64,000 nucleotides of DNA from JAEUJZ01 sp964460115 (GTDB lineage Bacteria; Myxococcota_A; Polyangia; Palsa-1104; JAEUJZ01), in assembly GCA_964460115.1 (NCBI GenBank), contig CAYWPR010000031.1:4231-68230 (forward strand), in the 5' to 3' direction. The position numbers were made by a program, and so were the translations under genes. Each line of letters opens with the position of its first letter. The first letter of the stretch is position 1. The notes under the pieces are model-generated. The model did no database searches. It saw nothing but the letters and a program-made list of their open reading frames with translations, and was not told the origin of the DNA. Below, one piece after another: positions 25,891-33,731 of the stretch.

Positions 25891-27082
25891 GTACGTACAT
25901 GGGGCTGGAAAAAAGCACCCCGGCTTGCTGCAAAAGCGTAATCGACAGCGACGTCGCCCCTTTGCTGACGCGGTAGCCCAGCACGTCGATCAGCTCTTTG
26001 GCACGATAACGTACGTCAAATGACAAGGGAACATAAAGCAGCTCTTTGGCGGCGCGAAATAGCGAATAATCAAGCACCTTGAATGCAAAATAAGAAACCG
26101 AAGCGCGCAATAGCGAGGACGGCGCCATCAACGCATAGATCAGTGTTCCTACATGCACACAAGGAATTAAAATATGAATGACCCAATAAGGAAAGATCGA
26201 TAATAATAATGGTGTGATTACAAATTGAAAGAACATCGCTGTGAGGTTAAGCCACATATAGAATCGTCCCGAAGCTGCATTTTGTACATCTGCGTTCGGG
26301 TAGTGATCCTGAAGCATGCTTTTAAACAAAAGCTCTTGCGCCGCCGCAACTAGCTGCGCGCTAGCTACAAGCCCGATAATCAAAAGCAAAATGCGCTGCT
26401 TTTTAAACAAATCGATACCAAGATAATAAAGCGGTCCGGGCGAGTGTTTCTGCGGCGATTTCGGCTGATCCGGAGGCTCGGAAAATCGCGAATACGCTCG
26501 ATCGCCAAAGAACAGCGCCGGCAAAGTTAGCAACGCAGCAAGCACGACCATATTGAGCGTTCCAAAGCGACCGGACAGCAGGTAGAGGAGTTCTCCGCCG
26601 CATACGGCGCCAATAGACGCCACGCCGCAAATGGGGCCATTCAGCCGCCGTGCAGTATTCTTGCTAAGCATGCTATCGATGTATGACCAGTACTGTTCGA
26701 TCAGCAAAACAACATAGGATTCTTTAAAAACGAATAAAACTCCGCGCAGCGGGCCGATGCCACGTTTGATTCCAAAATAGCACGCAAGCATCATGAGGAT
26801 GGACAGAAGTGTGGTCCATCGCAGTGTACGGCGGGGTCCCCATCGGCTTAGCAGCCTTCCGTAGATGTATAGAACCAGAGTTACACCGACCGGAACCAGC
26901 CCCAAAACCAGAGGCAGAGATTGTTTTCCATAAGCAGTTACATAGAGAGTATTAGAAGTAGTACGTATTAATTCGTAACCACATAATATAAAGGCGGCCC
27001 CGCTGGCCATTAGCAGAGATAGCAGAATGGCCGGCCGGCCGCTTAGGCCCATGCCCGGTTTTTCGGCTGGTGCAGTGTTCAC
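25766..27082 (-). CDS. ATP/ADP translocase-family (TLC, Npt1/Npt2-like) transporter
   Basis: A polytopic membrane protein of about 438 residues from the GTG at 27082, seven bases after the PEGA gene stop. The open frame reaches 27301 but only by reading through the PEGA gene. About eleven to twelve hydrophobic segments are seen. The segment AFKVLDYSLFRAAKELLYVPL followed by RYRAKELIDVLGYRVSKGAT is a strong signature of the nucleotide-exchange transporter family known from rickettsiae, chlamydiae and plastids and from some free-living bacteria. Whether it moves nucleotides here is unproven. Local base composition has AT-rich patches (26100-27000), lower in GC than the neighbours, a possible sign of transfer. 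The 3' end overlaps the convergent glycosyltransferase. Confidence 0.85.
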   Translation of the reverse strand: MNTAPAEKPGMGLSGRPAILLSLLMASGAAFILCGYELIRTTSNTLYVTAYGKQSLPLVLGLVPVGVTLVLYIYGRLLSRWGPRRTLRWTTLLSILMMLACYFGIKRGIGPLRGVLFVFKESYVVLLIEQYWSYIDSMLSKNTARRLNGPICGVASIGAVCGGELLYLLSGRFGTLNMVVLAALLTLPALFFGDRAYSRFSEPPDQPKSPQKHSPGPLYYLGIDLFKKQRILLLIIGLVASAQLVAAAQELLFKSMLQDHYPNADVQNAASGRFYMWLNLTAMFFQFVITPLLLSIFPYWVIHILIPCVHVGTLIYALMAPSSLLRASVSYFAFKVLDYSLFRAAKELLYVPLSFDVRYRAKELIDVLGYRVSKGATSLSITLLQQAGVLFSSPMYVLIGLGGALLWLALLPPVVHYGKGADERKADATRQKRTLRTK

Positions 27083-27089
27083 GTACCTA

Positions 27090-28184
27090 TTAAGGCGAAG
27101 AAATCGGGCGACGCCGCGGCGCCGAATTGTCAAAGTAGAAGGCCAAGCCGGAGCTGACCGCAAGCATTCCCGCGCCGACAAATGAAGAAACACTGCCAGC
27201 GAGGAAATCGTACTTGTATGGGCAACGGAACATCGTCCCGGCTTGCGCCGGACAATCCGGCGAGGTGACCGGCTGGTTGTGATAGTGCAAAAGAACTCCA
27301 CCGGTTACCGCCAGACCCACCGCGGCCACCGCCGTGGTCCAGGCCAGCACCGTCAGCCAGGGGCGCCGCTGGGGCAGGGGCGTTAGAATCAGGTACAGCG
27401 GCAGTTGCTGGGCTGGAAGAATCTCAACCGGACGGCGCAGCGGCTGATAGCCCAGGCCCTCGACTAGAAGATTGTGTACGCCGGCGCCAAGCAAAAGCGA
27501 AGCCGGGGTTCGTTCGTTGCGCAGCTCGCGATCGATGGTGATTTGCGCGCCGGGCGGATCGGTTTCGAGCACCAGCATTCCGCTGGCCGTCGGACGTGAA
27601 GTTTCCTGCGGTCCTGTCGGCGGCGCCATTTGCGATAGCGTATCGGCGGCGCGCACGACCATCTGGCGGACGTCCTCGTTGCTACACACATCGCAGCGTT
27701 CCTGCAAAAGCGGCGCGACCAAGCGACCGGTAAACAAGTCGCGCAGCCCAAGTTTCATGGTAAACGTCGAGAGCTCCAGGCGTTGCACTTCGCCCTCGAC
27801 GACCCGCCGCACGCCTAGTACCTGGGCCAGACGACCGTAGCAGCTTGATGTGGAGCAGCCTAAAAGCCGCTCTTCATTGGCCAGGCGGTTTTCCACCACT
27901 GTGGCCGGCATGACATTAAAGCCTGCGCGATGGAGTGTGGCGCGCAAAAGCTCCTGCAAGTTGGACGCGACCTCATGCGCGATGCCGGCAAAGGGCAGCT
28001 TGGTGATGGCGATGGTTTCGCTAGGGGGCGGCTCGGCGCCGGATCCCGCCATCGCCGGGCGAACTGCAGCAAGGCTGAGCCAGCACAGGATGGCGATCGC
28101 GCATTTGGGCGCAAAGGCTCGCTCGAGAAACATTCGAAGCGAAACACGTCCAGGCGCGAACGAGGTTGAGATGGCACCAAGCAT
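27090..28184 (-). CDS. PEGA-domain exported membrane protein
   Basis: A 364-residue protein with a signal sequence (IAILCWLSLAAVRPAMAGS). The first half resembles a lipoprotein-like TolB-N/CsgG-type region that scores components (ITKLPFAGIAHEVASNLQELLRATL...EGEVQRLELS). A PEGA domain follows around residues 205-270 (GMLVLETDPPGAQITIDRELRNERTPASLLLGAGVHNLLVEGLGY). Two C-terminal membrane segments come next, LTVLAWTTAVAAVGLAVTGG and the last FVGAGMLAVSSGLAFYF. PEGA domains are common in myxobacterial envelope proteins, often with kinases. AAGGAC lies five bases before the ATG. Paired Cys motifs (CSTSSC, CDVC) suggest disulfides. Confidence 0.85.
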   Translation of the reverse strand: MLGAISTSFAPGRVSLRMFLERAFAPKCAIAILCWLSLAAVRPAMAGSGAEPPPSETIAITKLPFAGIAHEVASNLQELLRATLHRAGFNVMPATVVENRLANEERLLGCSTSSCYGRLAQVLGVRRVVEGEVQRLELSTFTMKLGLRDLFTGRLVAPLLQERCDVCSNEDVRQMVVRAADTLSQMAPPTGPQETSRPTASGMLVLETDPPGAQITIDRELRNERTPASLLLGAGVHNLLVEGLGYQPLRRPVEILPAQQLPLYLILTPLPQRRPWLTVLAWTTAVAAVGLAVTGGVLLHYHNQPVTSPDCPAQAGTMFRCPYKYDFLAGSVSSFVGAGMLAVSSGLAFYFDNSAPRRRPISSP

Positions 28185-28252
28185 CAGGTCCTTTCACTAT
28201 CTCTGCGCAAAGCTTGCCTGACAAGGGCCTTTGTGTCGCGGCCAAAGGATGA

Positions 28253-29419
28253 TTATTGCAAGCTTGTAGCGGCGTCGCCGACAAGCTCGCCACACTGGGG
28301 ATCAAAAAATGGACTTAGATCAAGGCCCGAATCAAGCCGCGGGCCGCCATTTTCTTCGCAATTCGCTTTCGCGGATTCGTCACATAAGCTCGAACGCATT
28401 GCCGACATCAAAGGCCACGTTATCACCCCAGGGGGGGGCCATTGCCCAGAAGCGATCGCCGGCGTGCTCGTCAGCATCGTCGAAAGAGCGGATGACGACG
28501 CTACGCTGACATCTTCTGCACCATCTAGCAGAAGCCCGGCTGCGCGCGTTACGCGATCGGTCAGTACCTCGGCAGAGCACTTGGCGCACTTCACGATTGC
28601 GGTTTTTTCTGCGGCCTTGTTGTTGCCGCCGCCTAGTTTGCGCAAGCTCAATTGAACGGATGAATTGGCAGAAACCGCGACGTCTAAATTCTCAGAAGGA
28701 TTGCTGGACGGGTCGTTTTGGGCAGTTAGAAAAAGCTGCAAACGCAAAGCGTCTTCGATTGTCTTGAGAAGCCCTGGCACGGCGGCGGTTCGCAGATTGG
28801 CATTGTGCACGTGCAGTATCACGCGCTTGTCAAAAGCTCGGATGCTCGGCTTGCGGGCTGCGCTGAACGAAGCTGCGGGCGGCTCTGTAGCGGCGCAGAA
28901 GGTAGGTGTGTTTGCCGAAGCTTGCGCACCCGCTGGCGAAGCAGTTTCCAGCAAGAAAGCCGCTTGGGTGGACAGCGTACGAGCGATGTCGCAGCCCCGA
29001 CAATAATGATCGAGATAGGCAATCTGCTGGCTGGCCAAATCGATACGAAAAAGGCGCATCAAAACGAGGGGCGGACTGCCGCCGCGTTCCTCGACGAGCC
29101 CGCCAAGTAGGACGCCATGCGGTGCCGCGCCGTTTGGACCGGAGCAGCTTCGAACAAATGCGGCGGCAATGGTTTGGGCCGAAGCGTTTTCCAGGCTTGG
29201 CCGAGGCAAAAGGCGTACGAGCGGTCCACTGGCGTCGCCCATTTGATAGAGCCGCTTTTCAACGCTGCTGCTTAAGTACGCGTCGCGTTGGCAATTTTTG
29301 CGAATGCCCCAAAAGTAAACCGCAGTGTTGCCGATTCGCTGCGCCGTGGGCAGCGGTGCCGGCAAACATCCGACCAGGCCCAAAAGAATTCCGACCAGGC
29401 GGCGCTGGCCGTTTTTCAT
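28253..29419 (-). CDS. Lipoprotein of unknown function
   Basis: A 388-residue protein with a clear lipobox (LLGLVGC at residues 12-18). The first half (VLLGGLVEERGGSPPLVLMRLFRIDLASQQIAYLDHYCRGCDIARTLSTQAAFLLE) parallels the PEGA protein downstream, which has a C-x-x-C then AA-x-x-L stretch at the equivalent place, so the two may share an ancestral component-scoring domain. The second half is a similar repeat (ILHVHNANLRTAAVPGLLKTIEDALRLQL). No enzyme motif is seen. Its ATG overlaps the stop of the upstream thioredoxin-like gene (ATGA), so it belongs to the branched-chain dehydrogenase operon. Confidence 0.78.
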   Translation of the reverse strand: MKNGQRRLVGILLGLVGCLPAPLPTAQRIGNTAVYFWGIRKNCQRDAYLSSSVEKRLYQMGDASGPLVRLLPRPSLENASAQTIAAAFVRSCSGPNGAAPHGVLLGGLVEERGGSPPLVLMRLFRIDLASQQIAYLDHYCRGCDIARTLSTQAAFLLETASPAGAQASANTPTFCAATEPPAASFSAARKPSIRAFDKRVILHVHNANLRTAAVPGLLKTIEDALRLQLFLTAQNDPSSNPSENLDVAVSANSSVQLSLRKLGGGNNKAAEKTAIVKCAKCSAEVLTDRVTRAAGLLLDGAEDVSVASSSALSTMLTSTPAIASGQWPPPGVITWPLMSAMRSSLCDESAKANCEENGGPRLDSGLDLSPFFDPQCGELVGDAATSLQ

Positions 29420-30078
29420 TTCAGCCGTCCTCCGCGCGCATTGTTGCGAATTTGATAAAGTAGGTCGGAGATCGCGCTGACAAGCTCGCTGCGGCGGTGC
29501 ACAAGCGAGCCGACCAGGGCATGGCGCACGACGTGCTGCTCATCGAGTAGCAGCGTTACCGGTAAGGGCATTTCGGCGCCGATCTGCCCTTGGCGCAATG
29601 CTTCGGGGATGCTGCCCGCGGAGTCGAGAAAATAGGGCAGGGGCGGAAGCGCGTTTTCCGTCTTTGATGACTTATACGGCTGGCCGGTAGGACTGCTTGG
29701 CGCTGTAGGAATCGCCTTCATTTGCGCTGCCGAAACCCCTTCGGCGACAAACAAGAAGCGAGCGTCGCCGTCGTGGTGCGCTTCGACGCGGCGGGCGATT
29801 TCGCGCAGCGCCGGCAGTTCCGAAACGGCGACGGCTGACGCGGCGCTCCACAAATACACCACAAGTACGCGGGCCGCCGGGGGATCGCTGGAATTGGTGC
29901 TTAGCCACTCTCCAGAACGGGGCTCGAAAATGTGTAAGTTCGAACCGAGATCGATGGGACGCAGCGCCTGATGCAAAAGGCGGGCTTCGACGCGGTGTAG
30001 CGTATTTGGCGCATTGGGCTCGGCCAGCGCCGGTGTGGCCAGCCATGCAACAAGTAGAAGGGGGAGCGCTGCACTCAT
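29416..30078 (-). CDS. Exported thioredoxin-fold protein lacking the CxxC motif
   Basis: A 220-residue protein with a signal peptide (LPLLLVAWLATPALA). The core has the TlpA/thioredoxin shape: a strand VLVVYLWSAASAVAVSELPALREIARR, then FLFVAEG and VTLLLDEQHVVRHALVG. The position where WCxxC would be reads WSAAS, so both redox cysteines are gone and no other Cys is present in the mature part. It is thus not a disulfide reductase; a structural or binding role is likely. It overlaps the E1alpha stop and the next lipoprotein start by four bases each, tying it to the operon. Confidence 0.75.
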   Translation of the reverse strand: MSAALPLLLVAWLATPALAEPNAPNTLHRVEARLLHQALRPIDLGSNLHIFEPRSGEWLSTNSSDPPAARVLVVYLWSAASAVAVSELPALREIARRVEAHHDGDARFLFVAEGVSAAQMKAIPTAPSSPTGQPYKSSKTENALPPLPYFLDSAGSIPEALRQGQIGAEMPLPVTLLLDEQHVVRHALVGSLVHRRSELVSAISDLLYQIRNNARGGRLK

Positions 30079-31205
30079 GGCCTTAGCACCTCTGCAAGCT
30101 GCTCGGCCAGCGCCGCCGGAATGCTTGCGTAAACATCTTCGATGAGGGTGCCTTTTTCAGGCGGTGGTGCCGCTTCTTCAGACGCGATGGCGGCGCGGAC
30201 CTCTTCGTCGAGTTCTTCATATAGCTTCGCATCGGTGGCTGGGTCTAAAAGACCTCGGGCGAAAAGAAAACTGCGATAGCGGGACAGGGGGCAGCGCTGA
30301 TGGCGCCAGACCTCGGTGATCGATTCGTCGCGATAGCGCGACGGATCGTCCGAAGAGGAGTGAGCGCTGACGCGATAGGTCAGCGCCTCAATGAATTGCG
30401 GGCCGCGACCGGCGCGGGCTCGGCTGACGGCTTCGCGCATCGCTACATGACAGGCAAGTACATCGTTGCCGTCCACGCGAACGCTAGGAATGCCGTAGGC
30501 AATGGCTTTTTCGGCCATGCTGCGGCTGGCCGTCTGTGCGGTGCTGGGGGTCGAAATGGCCCACTGATTGTTTTGACAGACAAAGACGACCGGCGCTGAA
30601 AATACCCCGGCGAAATTGAGCGCTACGTGAAAATCTCCCTCGGAAGTAGCGCCGTCGCCCATGTATCCGGCGATGATCGTGCTATGGCCCATTTGCTTGG
30701 CGGCCATGGCCATGCCGGTGGCATGGGGAAGCTGCGTGGCGATGCACGACGACATGGTGACGTAATGAGCAGCGCGGCTGCCGGGATGACAGGGCATTTG
30801 CCGCCCCTTGCATACATCGCTTGCATTGCCGAAGATCTGCGCGATATAGGCCCGCAAGGAAAACTGACGGCCGCCGCGCGAAAAAAGCCCAGCGCCAGCT
30901 TCTCGCAAGGCCGGAACGATGTAGTCATTTTCGCCCAGCGCCGCCGCGGTGCCGATGACCGCGGCTTCCTGACCTCGGGCCTCGCCATAGAAGCTGATTC
31001 GTCCCTGGCGCTGAAGGGTCAAAAGCCGCTCGTCCATGACGCGAATCAAGGTCATGCCGCGGTACATGCGCAAAAGCAGCGAAGCCGAAAGGTCCAGATT
31101 GTTCACACGGCCCGTATCGAAGCTGCCGTCGCTGCCCAGCACCTGAAAGGGAATCAGGCTGGCCTCGGCGGGACCTTGCACAAGACCGGGCAGCGGCAGG
31201 GACAT
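30075..31205 (-). CDS. bkdA1: Branched-chain 2-oxoacid dehydrogenase E1 component alpha subunit
   Basis: A 376-residue thiamine diphosphate-binding subunit of the 2-oxoisovalerate dehydrogenase complex that decarboxylates branched-chain 2-oxoacids. Motifs: RMYRGMTLIRVMDERLLTLQRQGRISFY, GEARGQEAAVIGTAAAL, the ThDP signature GYMGDGATSEGDFHVALNFAG...CQNNQWAIS, and YRVSAHSSSDDPSRYR in the phosphorylation-loop region. The RISFYGEARGQEA block is closer to branched-chain than to pyruvate E1alpha. Its start is 3 bases after the E2 stop. Gene order E1beta-E2-E1alpha differs from the usual E1alpha-E1beta-E2. It is followed with a 4-base overlap by a thioredoxin-fold gene. Confidence 0.92.
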   Translation of the reverse strand: MSLPLPGLVQGPAEASLIPFQVLGSDGSFDTGRVNNLDLSASLLLRMYRGMTLIRVMDERLLTLQRQGRISFYGEARGQEAAVIGTAAALGENDYIVPALREAGAGLFSRGGRQFSLRAYIAQIFGNASDVCKGRQMPCHPGSRAAHYVTMSSCIATQLPHATGMAMAAKQMGHSTIIAGYMGDGATSEGDFHVALNFAGVFSAPVVFVCQNNQWAISTPSTAQTASRSMAEKAIAYGIPSVRVDGNDVLACHVAMREAVSRARAGRGPQFIEALTYRVSAHSSSDDPSRYRDESITEVWRHQRCPLSRYRSFLFARGLLDPATDAKLYEELDEEVRAAIASEEAAPPPEKGTLIEDVYASIPAALAEQLAEVLRP

Positions 31206-31208
31206 CGG

Positions 31209-32501
31209 TTATACAAGCTCCATAAAGAGCAGAGTGGGGTCTTCCAGCAACGATACAACATGTTGCAGAAAGCGCGCGCCAAGAAAGCCATCGACGATGC
31301 GATGGTCCAGAGAGATCGACAGATTCATCATCTGACGGATGACGATCTGCCCGCCGCGCACCACCGGAGCTTCCTTGATCTTGTGAACTCCCAGAATCGC
31401 CACTTCGGGAAAGTTGATGATCGGCGTGGCCAGAACGCCGCCAAGTTTACCGAGTGACGAAATGGTAAATGTTGAGCCTACAAGTTCTTCGCGGCTGGCT
31501 TTGCCGGTACGCGCCCGCTCGGCAAGGGTTTCCATTCGCTCGGCAAGCTGAAACAAGGACATCTTGTCGGCATCGTGTAGCACCGGCACGATGAGGCCAG
31601 CTTCGGCGGCCGTGGCCACGCCGATGTGATAGCTTTTGCGCAGGACGATCTCGTCGCGGCTGACATCGTGAGTGGCGTTTAAGGTCGGAAATTTCTTCAG
31701 CCCAGAGACGACCGCCTTGATGATAAAGGGCAGAAAGCTGAGCTTTAGCCCACGCTCGGCGGCACGTTTTTGGGCACGGCCACGCATGATCACAAGGTCG
31801 GTGACATCGCACTCTTCAACGTAAGTAAAGTGTGCAGCCGACTGCTTGGAGCGCAGCATGTTGTCGGCAATTTTTTTGCGAACGCCGCGAAACGGAATTC
31901 GCTCATCATTTGCAGACGTGGCAACCGGTGCCTCGCTGGGCGCTGGCGCGCGCGGCGGCGACGGTGCTGCTGCGGGGGCAGGTCGCGTCGTGGAGCGCTG
32001 CGCTGCCGCGGTGACATCGGCTTTGGTCACACGCCCGCCGGGACCGGTGCCAACGACGGTTTGAATATTGACGCCGATGCTGCGGGCCAATTGACGGGTC
32101 GCCGGAGTTGCCAGCACTTTGCTCGACGGCGACGTGGCAGCACTTGGTACAGGCATTTCCGCGGCTGGCGCAGTTGCGACCGGTGCTGCCGCCGAGCTGA
32201 CATGGGCATGACTGAGCGCAGGCGGCGCATGGGCCGGCGCACTTGCGGCTTTTGCTGTCGAATCGGCGGTGGCAATCACCACCATGACTTCGCCAACCGC
32301 GCACAGCTTGCCAGAAGGAACCATGATGCGCTCGACCCGTCCAGCCTTTGGGGTCGGAATTTCCACGGTGGCCTTGTCGGTCATGACTTCGACCATCGGC
32401 TGATCCTCGCGCAGGACATCGCCTTCCTGCACCAGCCAGCGAACGATCTCGCCTTCGACGACACCTTCGCCGATGTCCGGCAGTCTAAACTCAAGGGCCA
32501 T
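31209..32501 (-). CDS. bkdB: Branched-chain 2-oxoacid dehydrogenase E2 (dihydrolipoyl acyltransferase)
   Basis: A 430-residue protein with one lipoyl domain at residues 1-78 (lipoyl-Lys in MTDKATVEIPTP). An Ala/Pro-rich linker follows, then the peripheral subunit-binding domain around residue 130-165 (ATPATRQLARSIGVNIQTVVG) and another linker. The catalytic acyltransferase domain from about residue 205 ends in SLDHRIVDGFLGARFLQ, holding the HxxxDG active site. One lipoyl domain and the DKATVEI motif are usual for branched-chain type E2. The gene starts 2 bases after the E1beta stop. No E3 (dihydrolipoamide dehydrogenase) is in the window. Confidence 0.94.
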   Translation of the reverse strand: MALEFRLPDIGEGVVEGEIVRWLVQEGDVLREDQPMVEVMTDKATVEIPTPKAGRVERIMVPSGKLCAVGEVMVVIATADSTAKAASAPAHAPPALSHAHVSSAAAPVATAPAAEMPVPSAATSPSSKVLATPATRQLARSIGVNIQTVVGTGPGGRVTKADVTAAAQRSTTRPAPAAAPSPPRAPAPSEAPVATSANDERIPFRGVRKKIADNMLRSKQSAAHFTYVEECDVTDLVIMRGRAQKRAAERGLKLSFLPFIIKAVVSGLKKFPTLNATHDVSRDEIVLRKSYHIGVATAAEAGLIVPVLHDADKMSLFQLAERMETLAERARTGKASREELVGSTFTISSLGKLGGVLATPIINFPEVAILGVHKIKEAPVVRGGQIVIRQMMNLSISLDHRIVDGFLGARFLQHVVSLLEDPTLLFMELV

Positions 32502-32503
32502 GG

Positions 32504-33478
32504 TCAGAACCTCGCCGTTTCGGCAATTGCCTTGGTGACGCGCTCGGGAGAGGGCAGGTATTCCAGCTCCAATGTATATGGAAACGGAATGTCCAGACCG
32601 CAGACTCGGGCGATGGGCGCTTCCAGATGCAACAGCGCTTTTTCAGCAATCAAAGCGGAAAGCTCGGCGCCAAAGCCGCAGGTTTTTGGCGCCTCTTGCA
32701 CGATCACCACGCGGCCGGTTTTGCGCACAGAGCCGAGCAGGGTCTCAGTATCCAAGGGAACTAGCGATCGCAGGTCTATAACCTCTGGATCGAACTCGGC
32801 GGCCCCATGTTTGTCGAGTGCTTCCTGCACGGTATGCACCATCGATCCATAGCATAAGACGGTTACGCCGCGTCCCTGGCGTACCACCTTGGCCTGGCCA
32901 AAGGGGATGGTGTAATCACCTTCCGGCACTTCGCCGCGAGCGGCCCGGTAGACTCGCTTAGGTTCCAGAAAAATGACCGGGTCCTCTTCGCGCATTGCGG
33001 TAAGAAGCAATCCTTTGGCATCGTAGGGCGTCGCCGGAATGATGACTTTCAGACCGGGGGTATGCGCGAAAAAGGCTTCCGGCGACTGCGAATGATAATG
33101 TCCGCCGCGGATGCCGCCGCCGTATGGGGTGCGAATCACCACCGGTGCCGGATATTCGCCACCAGAGCGGTAGCGAAACTTGGCCAATTCATTGACGATC
33201 TGATCAAACGCCGGGTAAATAAAGTCGGCGAATTGAATCTCGGCGACGGGGCGGAGCCCATAAAGGGCCATGCCAATGGCCGTGCCAACGATGCCTGCTT
33301 CGGCGAGTGGCGTGTCCATGACACGGGTCTCGCCAAATTCTTCCTGAAGTCCGCTTGTGGCACGAAATACACCGCCAAAGCGGCCGACGTCTTCGCCAAG
33401 GATCACGACGTGCTGGTTGCGACGCATCTCCAACCGGAGGGCGTCATTGACAGCTTGGATGATGTTGTATACGGGCAT
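32504..33478 (-). CDS. bkdA2: Branched-chain 2-oxoacid dehydrogenase E1 component beta subunit
   Basis: A 324-residue transketolase-like subunit that pairs with the alpha chain. It begins MPVYNIIQAVNDALRLEM and shows the expected EDVGRFGGVFRATSGLQ, MDTPLAEAGIVGTAIGMAL and EIQFADFIYPAFDQIVNE blocks, then the C-terminal half with VDLRSLVPLDTETL-like pattern (EVIDLRSLVPLD) and VVIVQEAPKTCGFGAE. It is the first gene of the operon, with a candidate promoter and inverted repeat directly upstream. The order E1beta first is unusual. Confidence 0.94.
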   Translation of the reverse strand: MPVYNIIQAVNDALRLEMRRNQHVVILGEDVGRFGGVFRATSGLQEEFGETRVMDTPLAEAGIVGTAIGMALYGLRPVAEIQFADFIYPAFDQIVNELAKFRYRSGGEYPAPVVIRTPYGGGIRGGHYHSQSPEAFFAHTPGLKVIIPATPYDAKGLLLTAMREEDPVIFLEPKRVYRAARGEVPEGDYTIPFGQAKVVRQGRGVTVLCYGSMVHTVQEALDKHGAAEFDPEVIDLRSLVPLDTETLLGSVRKTGRVVIVQEAPKTCGFGAELSALIAEKALLHLEAPIARVCGLDIPFPYTLELEYLPSPERVTKAIAETARF

Positions 33479-33504
33479 GATAGGCTCGCTTCGCCGAAGA
33501 AGGT

Positions 33505-33527
33505 TAGCCCCTGCTTTTAGCGGGCTA
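33505..33527. promoter_or_regulatory. Inverted repeat, candidate operator of the branched-chain dehydrogenase operon
   Basis: TAGCCC (33505-33510) and GGGCTA (33522-33527) form a perfect dyad 11 bases apart, about 27 bases upstream of the E1beta ATG. It overlaps the candidate -10 at 33514-33519, so a repressor bound here would block transcription. It could also be a weak hairpin in the leader. The regulator is unknown. Confidence 0.35.
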
Positions 33528-33543
33528 GGTGGCCAAAAGTCAA
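33514..33543 (-). promoter_or_regulatory. Candidate sigma70-type promoter of the branched-chain dehydrogenase operon
   Basis: On the minus strand TTGACT (33543-33538) is 18 bases from TAAAAG (33519-33514), a 5/6 match to -35 and 4/6 to -10. Transcription would start near 33507, about 28 bases before the E1beta ATG. The remaining 190 bases up to the giant repeat gene's stop hold no recognisable gene; a weak CTCGC/GCGAG dyad lies near 33600. Confidence 0.4.
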
Positions 33544-33731
33544 GGGTCTGAAAAATGCGTCACGTACATGTCCTGAAACGCATCGGCCCGATCTCGCACA
33601 AGAGCGGTTCGCGGAGCGAGTTATAGGCCGTGACCGTTGTCCCTGTGCGCTTTGAGCAATACTGGGACTTTGCGAGAAGGGCCCGAACAAGATGCGTGGC
33701 CGTTTGTACGCAGCGTTTGTGCGGGAAATGC

